Notes: generated by a model not told the origin, from the sequence alone. DNA of 64,000 bases from JACVRW01 sp963821275 (GCA_963821275.1 CAWGDF010000009.1:62001-126000), one strand, 5' to 3'; positions 33,718-43,302 are shown, counted from the first letter of the stretch. Numbers and translations are program-made.

Positions 33718-34829
33718 CTACAGGCCTCTCCGACGAACAGGTCGCGTTCGTCGAGGCCATCCGCGATTTCGCCGTGCGCGAGAGCTTCGACGTGCCGACC
33801 GACGACGGCCATTCCGACGAGGCAGCCGCGCGCATGGGCGAGCTGGGCTGGTACGGGCTGCAGATCCCGGAGGAGTACGGCGGCTCGGGCGGCAGCTTCC
33901 TCGACGCGACGCTGTTCCTGGAGGAGACGACCCGCGGCCGCATCCCGATCGGCGGCTACGGCGTCACGCTGATCGTGGTCGGTGCGCTCCGCCGGTTCGG
34001 CTCGGAGGAGCAGAAGCGCGATCTATTCGGCCGCGTGGTCAAGGGTGGGACACTGGCCATCGCGATGTCCGAGCCCGACGCCGGCTCCGACGTTGCCGCG
34101 CTCAAGACCAAGGCTCGCCGCGAGAACGGGGAATGGGTGCTCGACGGCGCGAAGATGTGGTGCTCCTACGCCCACAAGGCGAGCCACATCCTGATCGTCT
34201 GCCGCACCGGCGCCGGCGAGCGCCACGAGGACATGTCGATGATCTTCGTCCCGCGCGACGCGGAGGGTATGACGGTGACCCCGATCAAGACCCTCGGTGG
34301 CGAGGAGACCAACGAGTTGCACCTGGATGGGGTGCGCGTGCCGGAGGACGCTCTGCTCGGCGCCGAGGGAAGCGGCTGGACCCAGCTCATGGCCGGGCTG
34401 AACTACGAGCGCACGATCCTGGCCGCCACCTCGCTCGGCCTCGCGCAGCGGGCCTTCGACGACGCGCTCGCCTACGCCAAGGAGCGGCGCCAGTTCGGCC
34501 GCCCGGTCGGCTCCTTCCAGGCCATCTCCCACCGCTTCGCCGAGCTGGCCACCGAGCTCGCCCAGGTCCGGCTGCTGGTGCGCTGGGTGGCGAGCCTCAC
34601 CGACGAGGACCCCACCCGCATGCTTCCCCAGGAGGCCTCGATGGCCAAGCTGGCCGCCACCGAGCTGGCCAAGCGCTGCGCCTTGGAGGGGGTGCAGATC
34701 GCGGGCGGCTACGGCTACGCGCTCGAGTACCCGATGGAGCGCAACCTGCGTGCCGCCGTGGTCACCACGATCTACGGCGGCACGTCGGAGATCCAGAAGA
34801 ACATCATCGCCAAGACGCTTGGGCTGTAG
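33714..34829 (+). CDS. Acyl-CoA dehydrogenase 2
   Basis: 371 residues. Shows A-M-S-E-P-D-A-G-S-D, R-R-Q-F-G-R-P and the C-terminal Y-G-G-T-S-E-I-Q-K block that contacts FAD across the dimer. Different in sequence from its neighbour, so not a recent duplicate. The GTG overlaps the previous stop by 4 bp. Substrate unknown; lipid or sterol side-chain catabolism is a common role for such adjacent pairs in actinobacteria. Confidence 0.92.
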   Translation: MTTGLSDEQVAFVEAIRDFAVRESFDVPTDDGHSDEAAARMGELGWYGLQIPEEYGGSGGSFLDATLFLEETTRGRIPIGGYGVTLIVVGALRRFGSEEQKRDLFGRVVKGGTLAIAMSEPDAGSDVAALKTKARRENGEWVLDGAKMWCSYAHKASHILIVCRTGAGERHEDMSMIFVPRDAEGMTVTPIKTLGGEETNELHLDGVRVPEDALLGAEGSGWTQLMAGLNYERTILAATSLGLAQRAFDDALAYAKERRQFGRPVGSFQAISHRFAELATELAQVRLLVRWVASLTDEDPTRMLPQEASMAKLAATELAKRCALEGVQIAGGYGYALEYPMERNLRAAVVTTIYGGTSEIQKNIIAKTLGL

Positions 34830-34838
34830 GCAGGATGA

Positions 34839-35588
34839 TCAGCTCGCACGCAGCGAATCCAGCTCGTCGCGCCAGTCGCGCTCCACGGCGGCCGTCTGGC
34901 GCCCGAACGCCTCCGCCAGCAGCACGCGCGGTCCGCCGTCGAGCGGGCTGGTGGCCAGCTCAGCGGCGGCCCGCGCGCCCTCTTGGCGTTCCAGGAGGGA
35001 GAACACGGTCGCGCCCAGCAGCATGGCGTCGGGTGGCGCGGGCGGGAACTCGGGGCGCCGGCCCTCCCGTAGCCGGCGCACGATCGCCGGACGGAGATGC
35101 GGGGTCTGCCCCGCGAGCCAGGTGGCGGCTCCCTCGCACAGCCAGGCCCAGCGGACGTAGCTGCGAAAGCTCGCCATCGACATCGGCGGCGGCAGGGCCG
35201 GGTTGTTGGCCCCGATGACCAGGTGCGAGTACTCGTGCTGGGGCGAGCGCAGCAGGGCCTCGCGGGAGCCGGGCACGCTGGAGGCGCGGCGCTCGAGCGC
35301 CTCGGGGCCCAGCACGTGGATCTCGCCCTCGGCGAACCAGCCGGCGAAGTAGCGGCGGCTGGCCGGGGCCGCGACCATCCGCGCCAGCGGGAGCCAGGGG
35401 TGGGCGAGGGTCAGCGCGACCGAGCGGGGGTGGAGCACCACCGCCACCTCCGCCGGTGCCGATTGGAAGAGGTCGAGCACCTCGGCCCGGAAGCGCTCGA
35501 GCTGGTCGAGCACGCGGTTGGCCTCGTCGCTTCGCGAGGAGTCGTGGCGGGCGGAGAAGGCCGGGGAGTGGGACTCGACCCAGGGCAT
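34839..35588 (-). CDS. Putative zinc metallopeptidase (peptidase MA-like)
   Basis: 249 residues. The sequence Q-H118-E-Y-S-H122-L-V fits the gluzincin zinc motif HExxH, and the W-L-C-E152-G-A-A-T-W segment 30 residues later supplies the third ligand Glu, the pattern of peptidase MA-like proteins. I see no signal peptide in the chosen frame; an upstream ATG at 35678 would add basic residues only. Divergent from an ECF sigma gene (58 nt), so a stress or envelope role is possible. ATG 35588. Confidence 0.72.
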   Translation of the reverse strand: MPWVESHSPAFSARHDSSRSDEANRVLDQLERFRAEVLDLFQSAPAEVAVVLHPRSVALTLAHPWLPLARMVAAPASRRYFAGWFAEGEIHVLGPEALERRASSVPGSREALLRSPQHEYSHLVIGANNPALPPPMSMASFRSYVRWAWLCEGAATWLAGQTPHLRPAIVRRLREGRRPEFPPAPPDAMLLGATVFSLLERQEGARAAAELATSPLDGGPRVLLAEAFGRQTAAVERDWRDELDSLRAS

Positions 35589-35646
35589 GCGAGTCAGCGA
35601 ACTCTGGCAGGGACCTCTCCGGCGCCGCTGCTCGTAGTGACTTCGG

Positions 35647-36294
35647 GTGAAGCGCGTGCAAGGCTCTGCGGCAGGCATGACCGGCGATGGGCGAACGGCA
35701 GCACTGCCGGCCGTCCCGGGCGTGAGGGCGGCGGCCGCCCGGCTCGCCCGCGGCCGGCTGCCCGCGCGACGTCACGAGCGCCGGCTGGTGGCGGAGGCGC
35801 AGCGCGGGTCGTCCGACGCCTTCGAGGCGCTCTTTCGCCTCCACTGGACGGCTGCGTACCGGGCCGCGTGGCTCGTGGTGCACGACAGCGGCGCGGCCGA
35901 GGACATCGCCCAGGAGTCGTTTCTGGCGGCGGCGCGTGCGCTCGATCGCTTCGACCGGCGGCGCCCATTCGGCCCCTGGCTTCACCGGATAGTCGTCAAC
36001 CGTGCGATCGACGCGGCCCGCTCGCGCGCGCTGAAACGCGAGGTCCACGCCAGCGCTGCGGCTGACGTCGCGGCGGCCGAAGCGCCGCCCGCTGGGCTGT
36101 CGGACGCGCTGACGCTCGCCCTGGCGGAGCTCGGACCCGAGCAGCGTGCGGTCGTAGCGCTGCGCTACCTGCTCGAGTACACGCCCGGCGAGATCGCCAC
36201 CCTGCTCGATCTGCCCCGGGGGACGGTCAACTCGCGACTGCGGCGCGCGCTCGACAAGCTCGGCGAGCTGTTGGACCAGGAGGAGGAGCCGTGA
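35647..36294 (+). CDS. ECF-type RNA polymerase sigma factor
   Basis: 215 residues. Sigma region 2 is visible at R-L-H-W-T-A-A-Y-R-A-A-W with D-I-A-Q-E-S-F-L, and region 4 at Y-T-P-G-E-I-A-T-L-L-D-L-P-R-G-T-V-N-S-R-L. About 45 extra N-terminal residues are basic and Ala-rich; a downstream start is possible. Directs RNA polymerase to a dedicated regulon; the adjacent, overlapping gene is its probable membrane anti-sigma partner. Confidence 0.9.
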   Translation: MKRVQGSAAGMTGDGRTAALPAVPGVRAAAARLARGRLPARRHERRLVAEAQRGSSDAFEALFRLHWTAAYRAAWLVVHDSGAAEDIAQESFLAAARALDRFDRRRPFGPWLHRIVVNRAIDAARSRALKREVHASAAADVAAAEAPPAGLSDALTLALAELGPEQRAVVALRYLLEYTPGEIATLLDLPRGTVNSRLRRALDKLGELLDQEEEP

Positions 36295-37448
36295 GCCGGC
36301 GGCGCGGGGTGGAAGCGCGACTGCGGCGCCTGTCCGAGCGGCCCATCCCCGGCGAGGGCGATGCGCGCGAGCGCGGCTGGGCCGTGATCTCGGCCGCTTA
36401 CGCAGCCCGTCCGGCGCCGGCCTCACGCCCGCGTGCGCTTCGCCCCCTCGCGCTGGCGGCGGCGGTCGCGCTCGTGGTCCTGGCCGTGGCCCTCACGCCC
36501 GCGGGAGCCCGCATGGGCGACTGGATCGAGCAGCGCTTCAGCGCCGGGCGCGATGCCGCCGCGCCGGTGTTCGCGGAGCTCCCCGGGGGCAAGGTGCTGT
36601 CGGTGGGCCGCAACAGGGCCTGGATCGTCCGCCCGGACGGCTCGCGCCGCGTGGGCGCCTTCTCCGAGGCCGGCTGGTCTCCCCACGGCATGTTCGTGAT
36701 CGGCGTTCGTGGGCGGCAGCTCGTGGCGGTGGACCCTGCCGGAGAGGTCCGCTGGACCGTCAACCGGCCCCGGCGCGTGCATCACCCGGCCTGGTCGGGC
36801 GGGGACGGCTTCCGGGTGGCCTACCTCGAGGGAAACACGCTGCGCGCGGTCGTGGGCAACGGCGTGGGAGACCACCTGGTGCGCCGCGCAGCGGCTCCGG
36901 TCACCCCGGCGTGGCGGCCCGGCGCCGGCTGGGTGCTCAGCTACGCGGGCGCCGGTGGCCTGATCGAGACCGTCGACGTGGACTCGAGGCGGCGCCTGTG
37001 GGCTCGCCGGAGTGGCGGCGTTCCGCTGCAGCTGGCCTGGACCCGCGACGGTCGCCGGCTGGTCGCGCTCCACACCGACGGGCTGCGCATCTACGACCGC
37101 CGCGGCCGGCCGCTGCTGAGCCGGCCGCTTCAGCGAGCCCGGACGCTCGCGCTCGACCCGAACGGCCGCCGGGCCGCGGTGACGGTGGGCGGGCCGAGGG
37201 ACACCCGGGTGCTCGCGGTCCCGCTGGGCCGGCGCGGGGCGCCGCGAAGCCTGTTCGACGGCTTCGGCCGCGTGGAGGGCCTGGCCTGGTCGCCCGACGG
37301 CCGCCGCCTGCTCGTGGCCTGGCGCGACGCCGACCGATGGCTCCTGCTGGGGCCTCGCGAGCGAGTGCGCGCGCTGTCCCACGTCAGCAGCGAGCTGGGT
37401 GCGGGCGCGGGTTTCCCGCGCGTTGCCGGCTGGTGCTGCCCCCGCTAG
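36291..37448 (+). CDS. Probable membrane anti-sigma factor with beta-propeller sensor
   Basis: 385 residues. A short cytoplasmic N-terminus (1-45) precedes one membrane helix (L-A-L-A-A-A-V-A-L-V-V-L-A-V-A-L, about 50-66). The extracytoplasmic part repeats W-x-x-x-G-x-x-(V/L)-x-(V/A) blades, including W-S-P-D-G-R-R-L near the end, so a WD40/TolB-like propeller is likely. No zinc H-x3-C-x2-C motif in the N-terminus. The GTG overlaps the sigma stop (GTGA), the usual layout for sigma/anti-sigma pairs. Role inferred from topology and context. Confidence 0.75.
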   Translation: MSRRRGVEARLRRLSERPIPGEGDARERGWAVISAAYAARPAPASRPRALRPLALAAAVALVVLAVALTPAGARMGDWIEQRFSAGRDAAAPVFAELPGGKVLSVGRNRAWIVRPDGSRRVGAFSEAGWSPHGMFVIGVRGRQLVAVDPAGEVRWTVNRPRRVHHPAWSGGDGFRVAYLEGNTLRAVVGNGVGDHLVRRAAAPVTPAWRPGAGWVLSYAGAGGLIETVDVDSRRRLWARRSGGVPLQLAWTRDGRRLVALHTDGLRIYDRRGRPLLSRPLQRARTLALDPNGRRAAVTVGGPRDTRVLAVPLGRRGAPRSLFDGFGRVEGLAWSPDGRRLLVAWRDADRWLLLGPRERVRALSHVSSELGAGAGFPRVAGWCCPR

Positions 37449-37474
37449 CTGCAGCGCGGGGGTTCCCTACGAGG

Positions 37475-38104
37475 TTACGCGAGAACCGGAACCGCGTCCG
37501 AGGCGATCGCCTCGATCTGCTCGGAGGCCCGCTCGAACTCGTCGTCCGAGAGCACCGGAGTGCCCTCGAAGGGCAGGTCGCGGTAGAGCTCGATCCAGGA
37601 GCGGCAGCCGTGATACTCCGGCCGCACCTTGACCGTCACCGGACGCGGGATGCGGTAGGTGCGCAGCACCATCACGTGGAGGGGATGGCGCCGCTTCCAG
37701 TGCAGGCGCTTCTCCGCGTAGTCGGTGGTCCAGACGTAGTAGGGAGAGAGCGCGTCGATCGCCCGCCGATCGGTGATCAGGTAGCTCGCCGACACCTCGG
37801 CCCAGGCCCGGATCCGCACCCGTTCCGGCTGAGGGATCCCGCCGTCCTGGATCAGCGCCTCGGCGGGCGGCTCGTCGTCCGGCCACACGCCCTCCTCGAG
37901 GGCACGGCCCAACTCGGGATGATGGGAGCGCCGGACCAGGTCGTTGCGCTGGTGATCGAACGTGGGATAGAGGAAGAAGCGGTCGTGCTCGATCTCGAAA
38001 AGCCGGTTCTCCTCACGGATCCCGCCCTTGCGGAGCGTCAGGAGCTGCTCGCCCTCGGCGAGCGCACGCACGGTAACGGCCCATTCCTTGAAAGCTACTG
38101 GCAT
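37475..38104 (-). CDS. DUF1802 family protein
   Basis: 209 residues matching the DUF1802 pattern: F-K-E-W-A-V-T-V-R-A-L-A-E-G, R-K-G-G-I, F-F-L-Y-P-T-F-D-H-Q and a C-terminal C-R-S-W-I-E-L. Function of the family is unknown. ATG 38104 starts at the family N-terminus with GGAGG 11 nt upstream; an ATG at 38122 is possible. The 250-nt region upstream, to 38354, holds only a short GTCCGG/CCGGAC hairpin next to the dehydrogenase stop. Confidence 0.83.
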   Translation of the reverse strand: MPVAFKEWAVTVRALAEGEQLLTLRKGGIREENRLFEIEHDRFFLYPTFDHQRNDLVRRSHHPELGRALEEGVWPDDEPPAEALIQDGGIPQPERVRIRAWAEVSASYLITDRRAIDALSPYYVWTTDYAEKRLHWKRRHPLHVMVLRTYRIPRPVTVKVRPEYHGCRSWIELYRDLPFEGTPVLSDDEFERASEQIEAIASDAVPVLA

Positions 38105-38354
38105 AGAAGAGGAAGCCTCCATCCGCGTCCGGGACGGCTTGCAGTGGGTAGGACGCGAGGTCGCTTATTGTTGCGAACGCGCGTCGGGGTTTCAAGGGAA
38201 TTTGTGCGGCGACGTCACATTCGCTGCAGGCCCGGCGGCGACCCGCCGTCCTGCGACGCGGAAAGGCTCAGGTTAGTGAAGCCGTGGCGCGGGATCGGCG
38301 CTCCAGGCCCGCTCAGGCCCGGCCGGCGGGTCCGGACGGCGTCGCGCCGGACGC

Positions 38355-39227
38355 TCAGTCGGTCGCCTCGATCACGGCCGCGAAGTCCTCCTCGCCGTGT
38401 CCCTCGTCCGCCGCCCGCGCGTACAGCGCCTCGGCACCCCGGCCGAGGCTGAGGTCCACGCCGAGGGCGTCGGCCTCGGCCAGGCAGGCGCGCACGTCCT
38501 TGAGCATGTGCTCGAGCTTGAACAGCGGCTCGAAGTCCTCCTCGAGCATGGGCTTCGCCTTGAGCGTCAGCTGGGTGGAGCCGCTTGCGCTGGCGGCCGC
38601 CACCTCCAGGAAGCGGTCAGGGTCGAGCCCCGCGCGCTGGACCATCCTGACCCCTTCGGCGACCGCGGCCGCGTTCACAGCCCCGAGCGTGTTGGTCAGC
38701 ACCTTCGCCATCTGCCCATGACCCCGCGGCCCGACGAGCACGATCAGCTCGCCCATCGCCTCGAGCAGCGGCAGCGCGCGCTCGAAGTCGGAGAGCTCGC
38801 CTCCGGCCATGATCGTGAGGGTGCCGTCCTCGGCCTTGGGCCGGGAGCCGGAGACTGGCCCCTCCAGAAGCGCCAGGTCGCGCTGCTCCAGCGCCTCCCC
38901 GAGCTTCTGCGCCGCGATGGGAGCGATCGTCGACATGTCGAGGCACAGCGAGCCCGGCTCGAGCGCATCGGCCGCTCCCCGGTCGCCGAGCAACACCGTC
39001 TCCACCTGCGGCGCGTCGATGACCATCGTGATCACCGTGCCCGCGCCGTCGGCGGCCTCCTGCGGCGTGCCCGCTGCGCGCACCCCGAACTCGGAGGCAA
39101 AGCGCTCGGCCTTCCCCTCGCTGTGAGTCCACACCGCCAGGTCGAAGCCCGCCCGAGCGAGGTTGGCCGCCATCGGCCAGCCCATCGTCCCGAGCCCGCA
39201 GAACGCGACCCGCTCACCCTGTTCCAT
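38355..39227 (-). CDS. 3-hydroxyisobutyrate dehydrogenase-like NAD(P) oxidoreductase
   Basis: 290 residues of the beta-hydroxyacid dehydrogenase family: Rossmann motif G-L-G-T-M-G-W-P-M-A, D-M-S-T-I-A-P, G-P-V-S-G-S-R-P-K-A and the catalytic Lys in G-Q-M-A-K-V-L-T-N. Could oxidise a hydroxy acid or reduce a semialdehyde. ATG 39227 lies 14 bp inside the hyuB 3' end with GGAGGTGG before it, so it is the third gene of a hyuA-hyuB operon and may use their product. Confidence 0.87.
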   Translation of the reverse strand: MEQGERVAFCGLGTMGWPMAANLARAGFDLAVWTHSEGKAERFASEFGVRAAGTPQEAADGAGTVITMVIDAPQVETVLLGDRGAADALEPGSLCLDMSTIAPIAAQKLGEALEQRDLALLEGPVSGSRPKAEDGTLTIMAGGELSDFERALPLLEAMGELIVLVGPRGHGQMAKVLTNTLGAVNAAAVAEGVRMVQRAGLDPDRFLEVAAASASGSTQLTLKAKPMLEEDFEPLFKLEHMLKDVRACLAEADALGVDLSLGRGAEALYARAADEGHGEEDFAAVIEATD

Positions 39228-40701
39228 ATCCACCACCTCCGGGAGTCTCGATTCGCAGCCGGTCACCGGAGCTGAGCTCGCCCGAGTGCTTGGGCGGCAG
39301 CTCCTCGCCGTTGAGCAGGTTCCTACCAGGCCGGCCCGGCTCGCCGCCACCCGCGCCCGGCGGCGGGTGCCGGCGGCGCTCGGTGATGAGCGAGTAGCGC
39401 ATGCCGGCGAGCGCCTCCAGCTCGCGCACCACGCCATCGCCTCCGCGGTGCGCCCCGGTTCCGCCCGAGTCCCGGCGCAGCGCGTACTCGACCGCCCGCA
39501 GGGGGAACTCCAGCTCGAGCGCCTCGACGGGAGTGTTGAGGGTGTTGGACATGGCCACGTGCACGGCGCTCGGGCCGTCCGCGTCGGCGCAAGCACCCTG
39601 GCCCCCGCCGATGGTCTCGTAGTAGGTGAAGTCGTCGTTGCCGAGGGTGACGTTGTTCATCGTCCCCTGGCCGAGCGCGCGCCCGAAGGCCTCGAGCACG
39701 AGGTCGGCCACCCGGGAGGAGGTCTCGACGTTCCCCGCGGCCACGGCCGCGGGCGAGCGGGCGTTCAGGAGCGAGCCCTCGGGCGCCGAGACGCTGACCG
39801 GCCGGTAGGCGCCGGCGCAGGGCGGCACGTCCGGGTCGGTGAGCACCCGCAGCGCGAAGTAGCACGCCGACAGCGTGACCGCGAGCGGGCAGTTGAGGTT
39901 GCCCTCGTGCTGCTCGGCCGAGCCGGTGAAGTCCAGCGTCACGGAGTCGCCCTCCACCGTGGCCTTGAGCGACAGCTCGAGGTCGCCGTCGGGAGCCTCC
40001 AGGACGTCGCCGGCCTCGCGCACTCCGTCGTCGAGCTCCTCGATCCGGGCCCGCGTGCGTCGCTCTGCGTAGTCGAGCGTCTCCCGCATGGCGGCGTGGA
40101 CGGTGTCCAGGCCGAAGCGGTCGATCAAGGCGGCCACGCGGTCGGCCCCGGCCCGCCCGGCCGCCAGCTGCGCCCGCAGATCGGCTTCGCGCTGGCGCGG
40201 GTTGCGCATCTGCCCGGCCAGCTCGTGCAGGACCTCGTCGGTCAGCCGGGTGGGCGGAATCACGACGCCCTCCTCCTCGAGCGTGCGCGAGTCGGCCGGC
40301 ATGCTGCCGGGCTCCTCCGCGCCCACGTCGGCGTGGTGGGCACGGCTCGCCGCGAACCCGACGAGCTCGTCGTCGAAGAAGAGCGGCGAGATGACGGTGA
40401 TGTCGGGGAGGTGGGTGCCGCCCTGATAGGGGTCGTTCAGGATCCAGGCCTCGTCCGGGCGCTGCTCCTCGTCCAGCACGGCCGCCACGGCCGAGGGCAT
40501 GGCCCCGAGGTGGACGGGGATGTGCTCCGCCTGCATCACCATCTGCCCCTCGGCATCGAACAGCGCCGTCGAAGCGTCGCGGCGCTCCTTGATGTTGGCC
40601 GAGTGGGCCGAGCGCACGAGCACGGCGCCCATCTCGTCGCAGGCGGCGCGCAGCGCGCCGAGCATCACCTGCAAGGTGATCGGGTCGAGGCCTTGCGTCA
40701 C
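39214..40701 (-). CDS. hyuB: Hydantoinase / 5-oxoprolinase B subunit
   Basis: 495 residues. N-terminal D-P-I-T-L-Q-V-M-L-G-A-L and the block I-L-N-D-P-Y-Q-G-G-T-H-L-P-D are HyuB family marks; a G-G-G-Y-G-T ending is typical. Works with HyuA in ATP-driven opening of cyclic amides (hydantoins, 5-oxoproline) or related carboxylations. GTG 40701 overlaps the hyuA stop (GTGA). The same frame stays open antisense-free far upstream only as a by-product of hyuA codon usage. Confidence 0.92.
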   Translation of the reverse strand: MTQGLDPITLQVMLGALRAACDEMGAVLVRSAHSANIKERRDASTALFDAEGQMVMQAEHIPVHLGAMPSAVAAVLDEEQRPDEAWILNDPYQGGTHLPDITVISPLFFDDELVGFAASRAHHADVGAEEPGSMPADSRTLEEEGVVIPPTRLTDEVLHELAGQMRNPRQREADLRAQLAAGRAGADRVAALIDRFGLDTVHAAMRETLDYAERRTRARIEELDDGVREAGDVLEAPDGDLELSLKATVEGDSVTLDFTGSAEQHEGNLNCPLAVTLSACYFALRVLTDPDVPPCAGAYRPVSVSAPEGSLLNARSPAAVAAGNVETSSRVADLVLEAFGRALGQGTMNNVTLGNDDFTYYETIGGGQGACADADGPSAVHVAMSNTLNTPVEALELEFPLRAVEYALRRDSGGTGAHRGGDGVVRELEALAGMRYSLITERRRHPPPGAGGGEPGRPGRNLLNGEELPPKHSGELSSGDRLRIETPGGGGYGTG

Positions 40702-42659
40702 TCCCGCCGCTCCATCTCCACCGCGTCCCCGCTGGCGCGCACCGTCCAGCCGGGCGGCACCACCAGCGTGGAGCCGGGCAGCTCGAAGATGGCCGGGCCC
40801 TCGGCCTCCACCTCGCCCTCGCCGAATACCGTGGCCTCGAGCAGCTCGTCGCCGAAGCGGGCCTTGCGGGTCCCGCGCTCGCTCGCCTTCGCGGGGGTGC
40901 TGGGCTGGAGCTCGGCGCCGGGCTGCGCGGTGGCCACGCGGACGCTCACCAGCTCCAGCTCGGCCTCGCGGTCCTGGTAGCCGTAGCGCTCCTCGTGCGC
41001 GTTGTCGAACGCCCGCCGCAGGTCGTCGGGGTCGGGCTCGGGCTCGCCCGGCACCGAGAGCTCGAAGGCCTGGCCGGCGTAGCGCAGGTCGTAGGTGGCC
41101 CGCAGCTCGGCGTCGGGCGCCTCGAGCTCGTCGCGCCCGCGCTCGGCGAGCCGTTGCACCACCTCGGCCACGTTCTCTCGGGTGAGGTCGTCCCGGGCGA
41201 GGAGCACGCTTTCCACCAGGTCGCGGCGTCGCTCGGACACCACCAGGCCGAGCGCCGACAGCACGCCGCTGGCCACCGGCACCAGCACCCGCCGCATGCC
41301 GAGCTCGTCCGCGATCCGCGCGGCGTGCAGCGGTCCCGCCCCGCCGAAGGGCACGAGAGCCAGCTCGCGCGGGTCGATGCCCCGCTCGACGGTCACCACC
41401 CGGACGGCCTGGGCCATCTCCACGCTCGCCACCCTGGCCACACCGGCGGCCGTGTCCTCCAGCGAAAGGTCGAGCTCGGAGGCCAGCTCCCCGAGCGCCT
41501 TCTCGGCGGCCTCGCGGTCCAGCTCCACCCCGCCGGCGAGCGGCGAGTCGGCGTCCAGGTAGCCCAGCAGCAGGTTGGCGTCGGTCACCGTGGGGCGCTC
41601 GCCGCCCTTTCCGTAGCAGGCCGGCCCGGGATCGGCGCCCGCGGACTCGGGGCCCACGCGCAGCGCCCCCCCGGCGTCCCGCCAGGCGATCGACCCGCCC
41701 CCGGCCCCGACCGTGTGCACGTCGACCATGGGCAGGGCCAGCGCCCGGCCCGCCACGGTCCGGCCCGTGCCCACGGCCGCGGAGCCCTCGACCGCGACCG
41801 AGACGTCGCACGAGGTGCCGCCCATGTCCAGCCCCACCGCGTCTCCGGCCCCGGCCGCCGCCGCCGCGCGGGCGGCACCCACCGCGCCGCCCGCCGGTCC
41901 GGAGAGCACGGTCCAGGAGCCGTGGCGGGCGGCGGTGGCGGCCGCCGCCGTGCCGCCGCTGGAGAGCATCACCTCCGGCTCGGGCAGGCCCGCCTCCCGC
42001 GTGCGCTCCGACAAGCGCTCGAGGTAGCCACGCAGAAGCGGCGAGAGGGCGGCGTCGACGACCGTGGTCGCACAGCGCTCGTACTCGCGGAAGACGCCCG
42101 CCGTCTCGTGCGAGGTGGAAACGTGCACGCCGTCCAGCTCCTCGGCCACCAGCTCCGCGGCGCGCCGCTCGTGATCGGGGTGCCGGAAGGCCCACAGCAG
42201 GCAGATCGCCGCGGCCTCGAGGTCGAGCTCCGCCAGCGCCTTGCGGAGCGCCTCCTCGTCGAGCTCGCGCAGAACCCCTTCCGGGCCGCAGCGCTCGGGT
42301 ACGGGGATGCGCAGGTCGGCCGGCACCAGGGGCGGCGGGTGGCCGGCACAGAGGCGATAGAGCTCGGGCCGGGCCTGGCGGCCCAGCTCCTCCAGGTCGG
42401 TGAAGCCCTCGGTCGCGAGCAGGGCGGTGCGGGCCACGCGGCCCTCGAGCAGGGCGTTGGTGCCCACGGTCATCCCGTGCACGAAGCGCTCCACGTCGGA
42501 GCTCGAGGCTCCGGCGCTGTCCAGCGCCTCCTCGACCGCGCGCATCACGCCGTCGGACTGGTCCTCGGGCGTGGTGGGCGACTTGCCGGTCACCAGCCGG
42601 TCGGACGTCAGCAGCGCCGCGTCCGTGAAGGTGCCGCCGACGTCGACGCCCAGAATCAC
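40698..42659 (-). CDS. hyuA: Hydantoinase / 5-oxoprolinase A subunit
   Basis: 653 residues. The ASKHA nucleotide-binding start G-V-D-V-G-G-T-F-T-D, the block H-G-M-T-V-G-T-N-A-L and the G-L-D-M-G-G-T-S-C-D phosphate-2 motif identify HyuA. It activates the substrate with ATP for HyuB. GTG 42659 has TAGCGT (42672-42667) exactly 7 nt upstream, a leaderless promoter. Substrate (hydantoin, oxoproline, or a ketone for carboxylation) is not readable. Confidence 0.92.
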   Translation of the reverse strand: MILGVDVGGTFTDAALLTSDRLVTGKSPTTPEDQSDGVMRAVEEALDSAGASSSDVERFVHGMTVGTNALLEGRVARTALLATEGFTDLEELGRQARPELYRLCAGHPPPLVPADLRIPVPERCGPEGVLRELDEEALRKALAELDLEAAAICLLWAFRHPDHERRAAELVAEELDGVHVSTSHETAGVFREYERCATTVVDAALSPLLRGYLERLSERTREAGLPEPEVMLSSGGTAAAATAARHGSWTVLSGPAGGAVGAARAAAAAGAGDAVGLDMGGTSCDVSVAVEGSAAVGTGRTVAGRALALPMVDVHTVGAGGGSIAWRDAGGALRVGPESAGADPGPACYGKGGERPTVTDANLLLGYLDADSPLAGGVELDREAAEKALGELASELDLSLEDTAAGVARVASVEMAQAVRVVTVERGIDPRELALVPFGGAGPLHAARIADELGMRRVLVPVASGVLSALGLVVSERRRDLVESVLLARDDLTRENVAEVVQRLAERGRDELEAPDAELRATYDLRYAGQAFELSVPGEPEPDPDDLRRAFDNAHEERYGYQDREAELELVSVRVATAQPGAELQPSTPAKASERGTRKARFGDELLEATVFGEGEVEAEGPAIFELPGSTLVVPPGWTVRASGDAVEMERRE

Positions 42660-42779
42660 GCAGGAGACGCTATGGGACCGCAGGCCCGCGGCGCCGACCG
42701 CCGGCGAATTTCGCCGTCGTCCTGAGTTTGGGCCGCTATGGGGCCCAAAGTGAAGACGGCGGAGCCGAAACTCGCGCGG

Positions 42780-43202
42780 TTAGGCGGCCACCTCCACCAG
42801 CTCGTCGTCGAGATGCTTGTGCGACGGGCAGTAGCGGCTGCCCGGCAGCGGGATCCGCTTGCAGGCGCTCCCCTTGCGCGTGCTCGCGTGGCAGCAGGCC
42901 GGGCTGCCGTCGAAGGTCACGCCCTGGCTCAGCTGGCTGTCCACATACTCGACCGCGAGCGTCATGTGGCGCTCGCAGGTGCGGTAGACGCGCAGCTGCT
43001 CTGTCATCGGGAAAAAGCAGCGAACGTCGTTGAACAGCGTGGCGACCGGGCGCGCAAAGTAGTGCCGATCGAGCGCGAGGCGCTCGATCGACGTCTCGCA
43101 GGCACGGAGAAAACGTTGACGGGCGAGGCCTGCCTCCTCGCCCTTGCAGGGCACTACGTCGGATGCCAGCTCGCGATACAGCGAGCGACTGAACTGATAC
43201 AT
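42780..43202 (-). CDS. Hypothetical protein with Cys/His metal-binding tail (DUF5763-like)
   Basis: 140 residues. The C-terminal 30 residues carry C-C-H-A-S-T-R-K-G-S-A-C-K-R and S-R-Y-C-P-S-H, a C-x(n)-T-x2-G-x2-C/C-x2-H pattern that suggests a small zinc-binding domain. The first 100 residues are helical with no known motif. ATG 43202 is preferred because GGGAGG lies just before it. The upstream region holds operator-like palindromes. Function unknown. Confidence 0.68.
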   Translation of the reverse strand: MYQFSRSLYRELASDVVPCKGEEAGLARQRFLRACETSIERLALDRHYFARPVATLFNDVRCFFPMTEQLRVYRTCERHMTLAVEYVDSQLSQGVTFDGSPACCHASTRKGSACKRIPLPGSRYCPSHKHLDDELVEVAA

Positions 43203-43302
43203 CGGGCCTCCCTCACCCATGAACTAGCGGCGGCCGTCTACGTCCACGATCCAACAACAGCTGTGCCGTGGCCGCAAGGGTTCAAGGTTAAGGGCAGATT
43301 AA

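Noticed and set aside
38330..38352. GTCCGG/CCGGAC stem after the dehydrogenase gene as a terminator
   Set aside because: Only a 6-bp stem with an 11-nt loop and no T-tract; common by chance at this GC content.
40702..42195. Upstream extension of hyuB to a 993-residue protein
   Set aside because: The extra part is an Arg/Gly-rich shadow of hyuA; the family N-terminus begins at GTG 40701.
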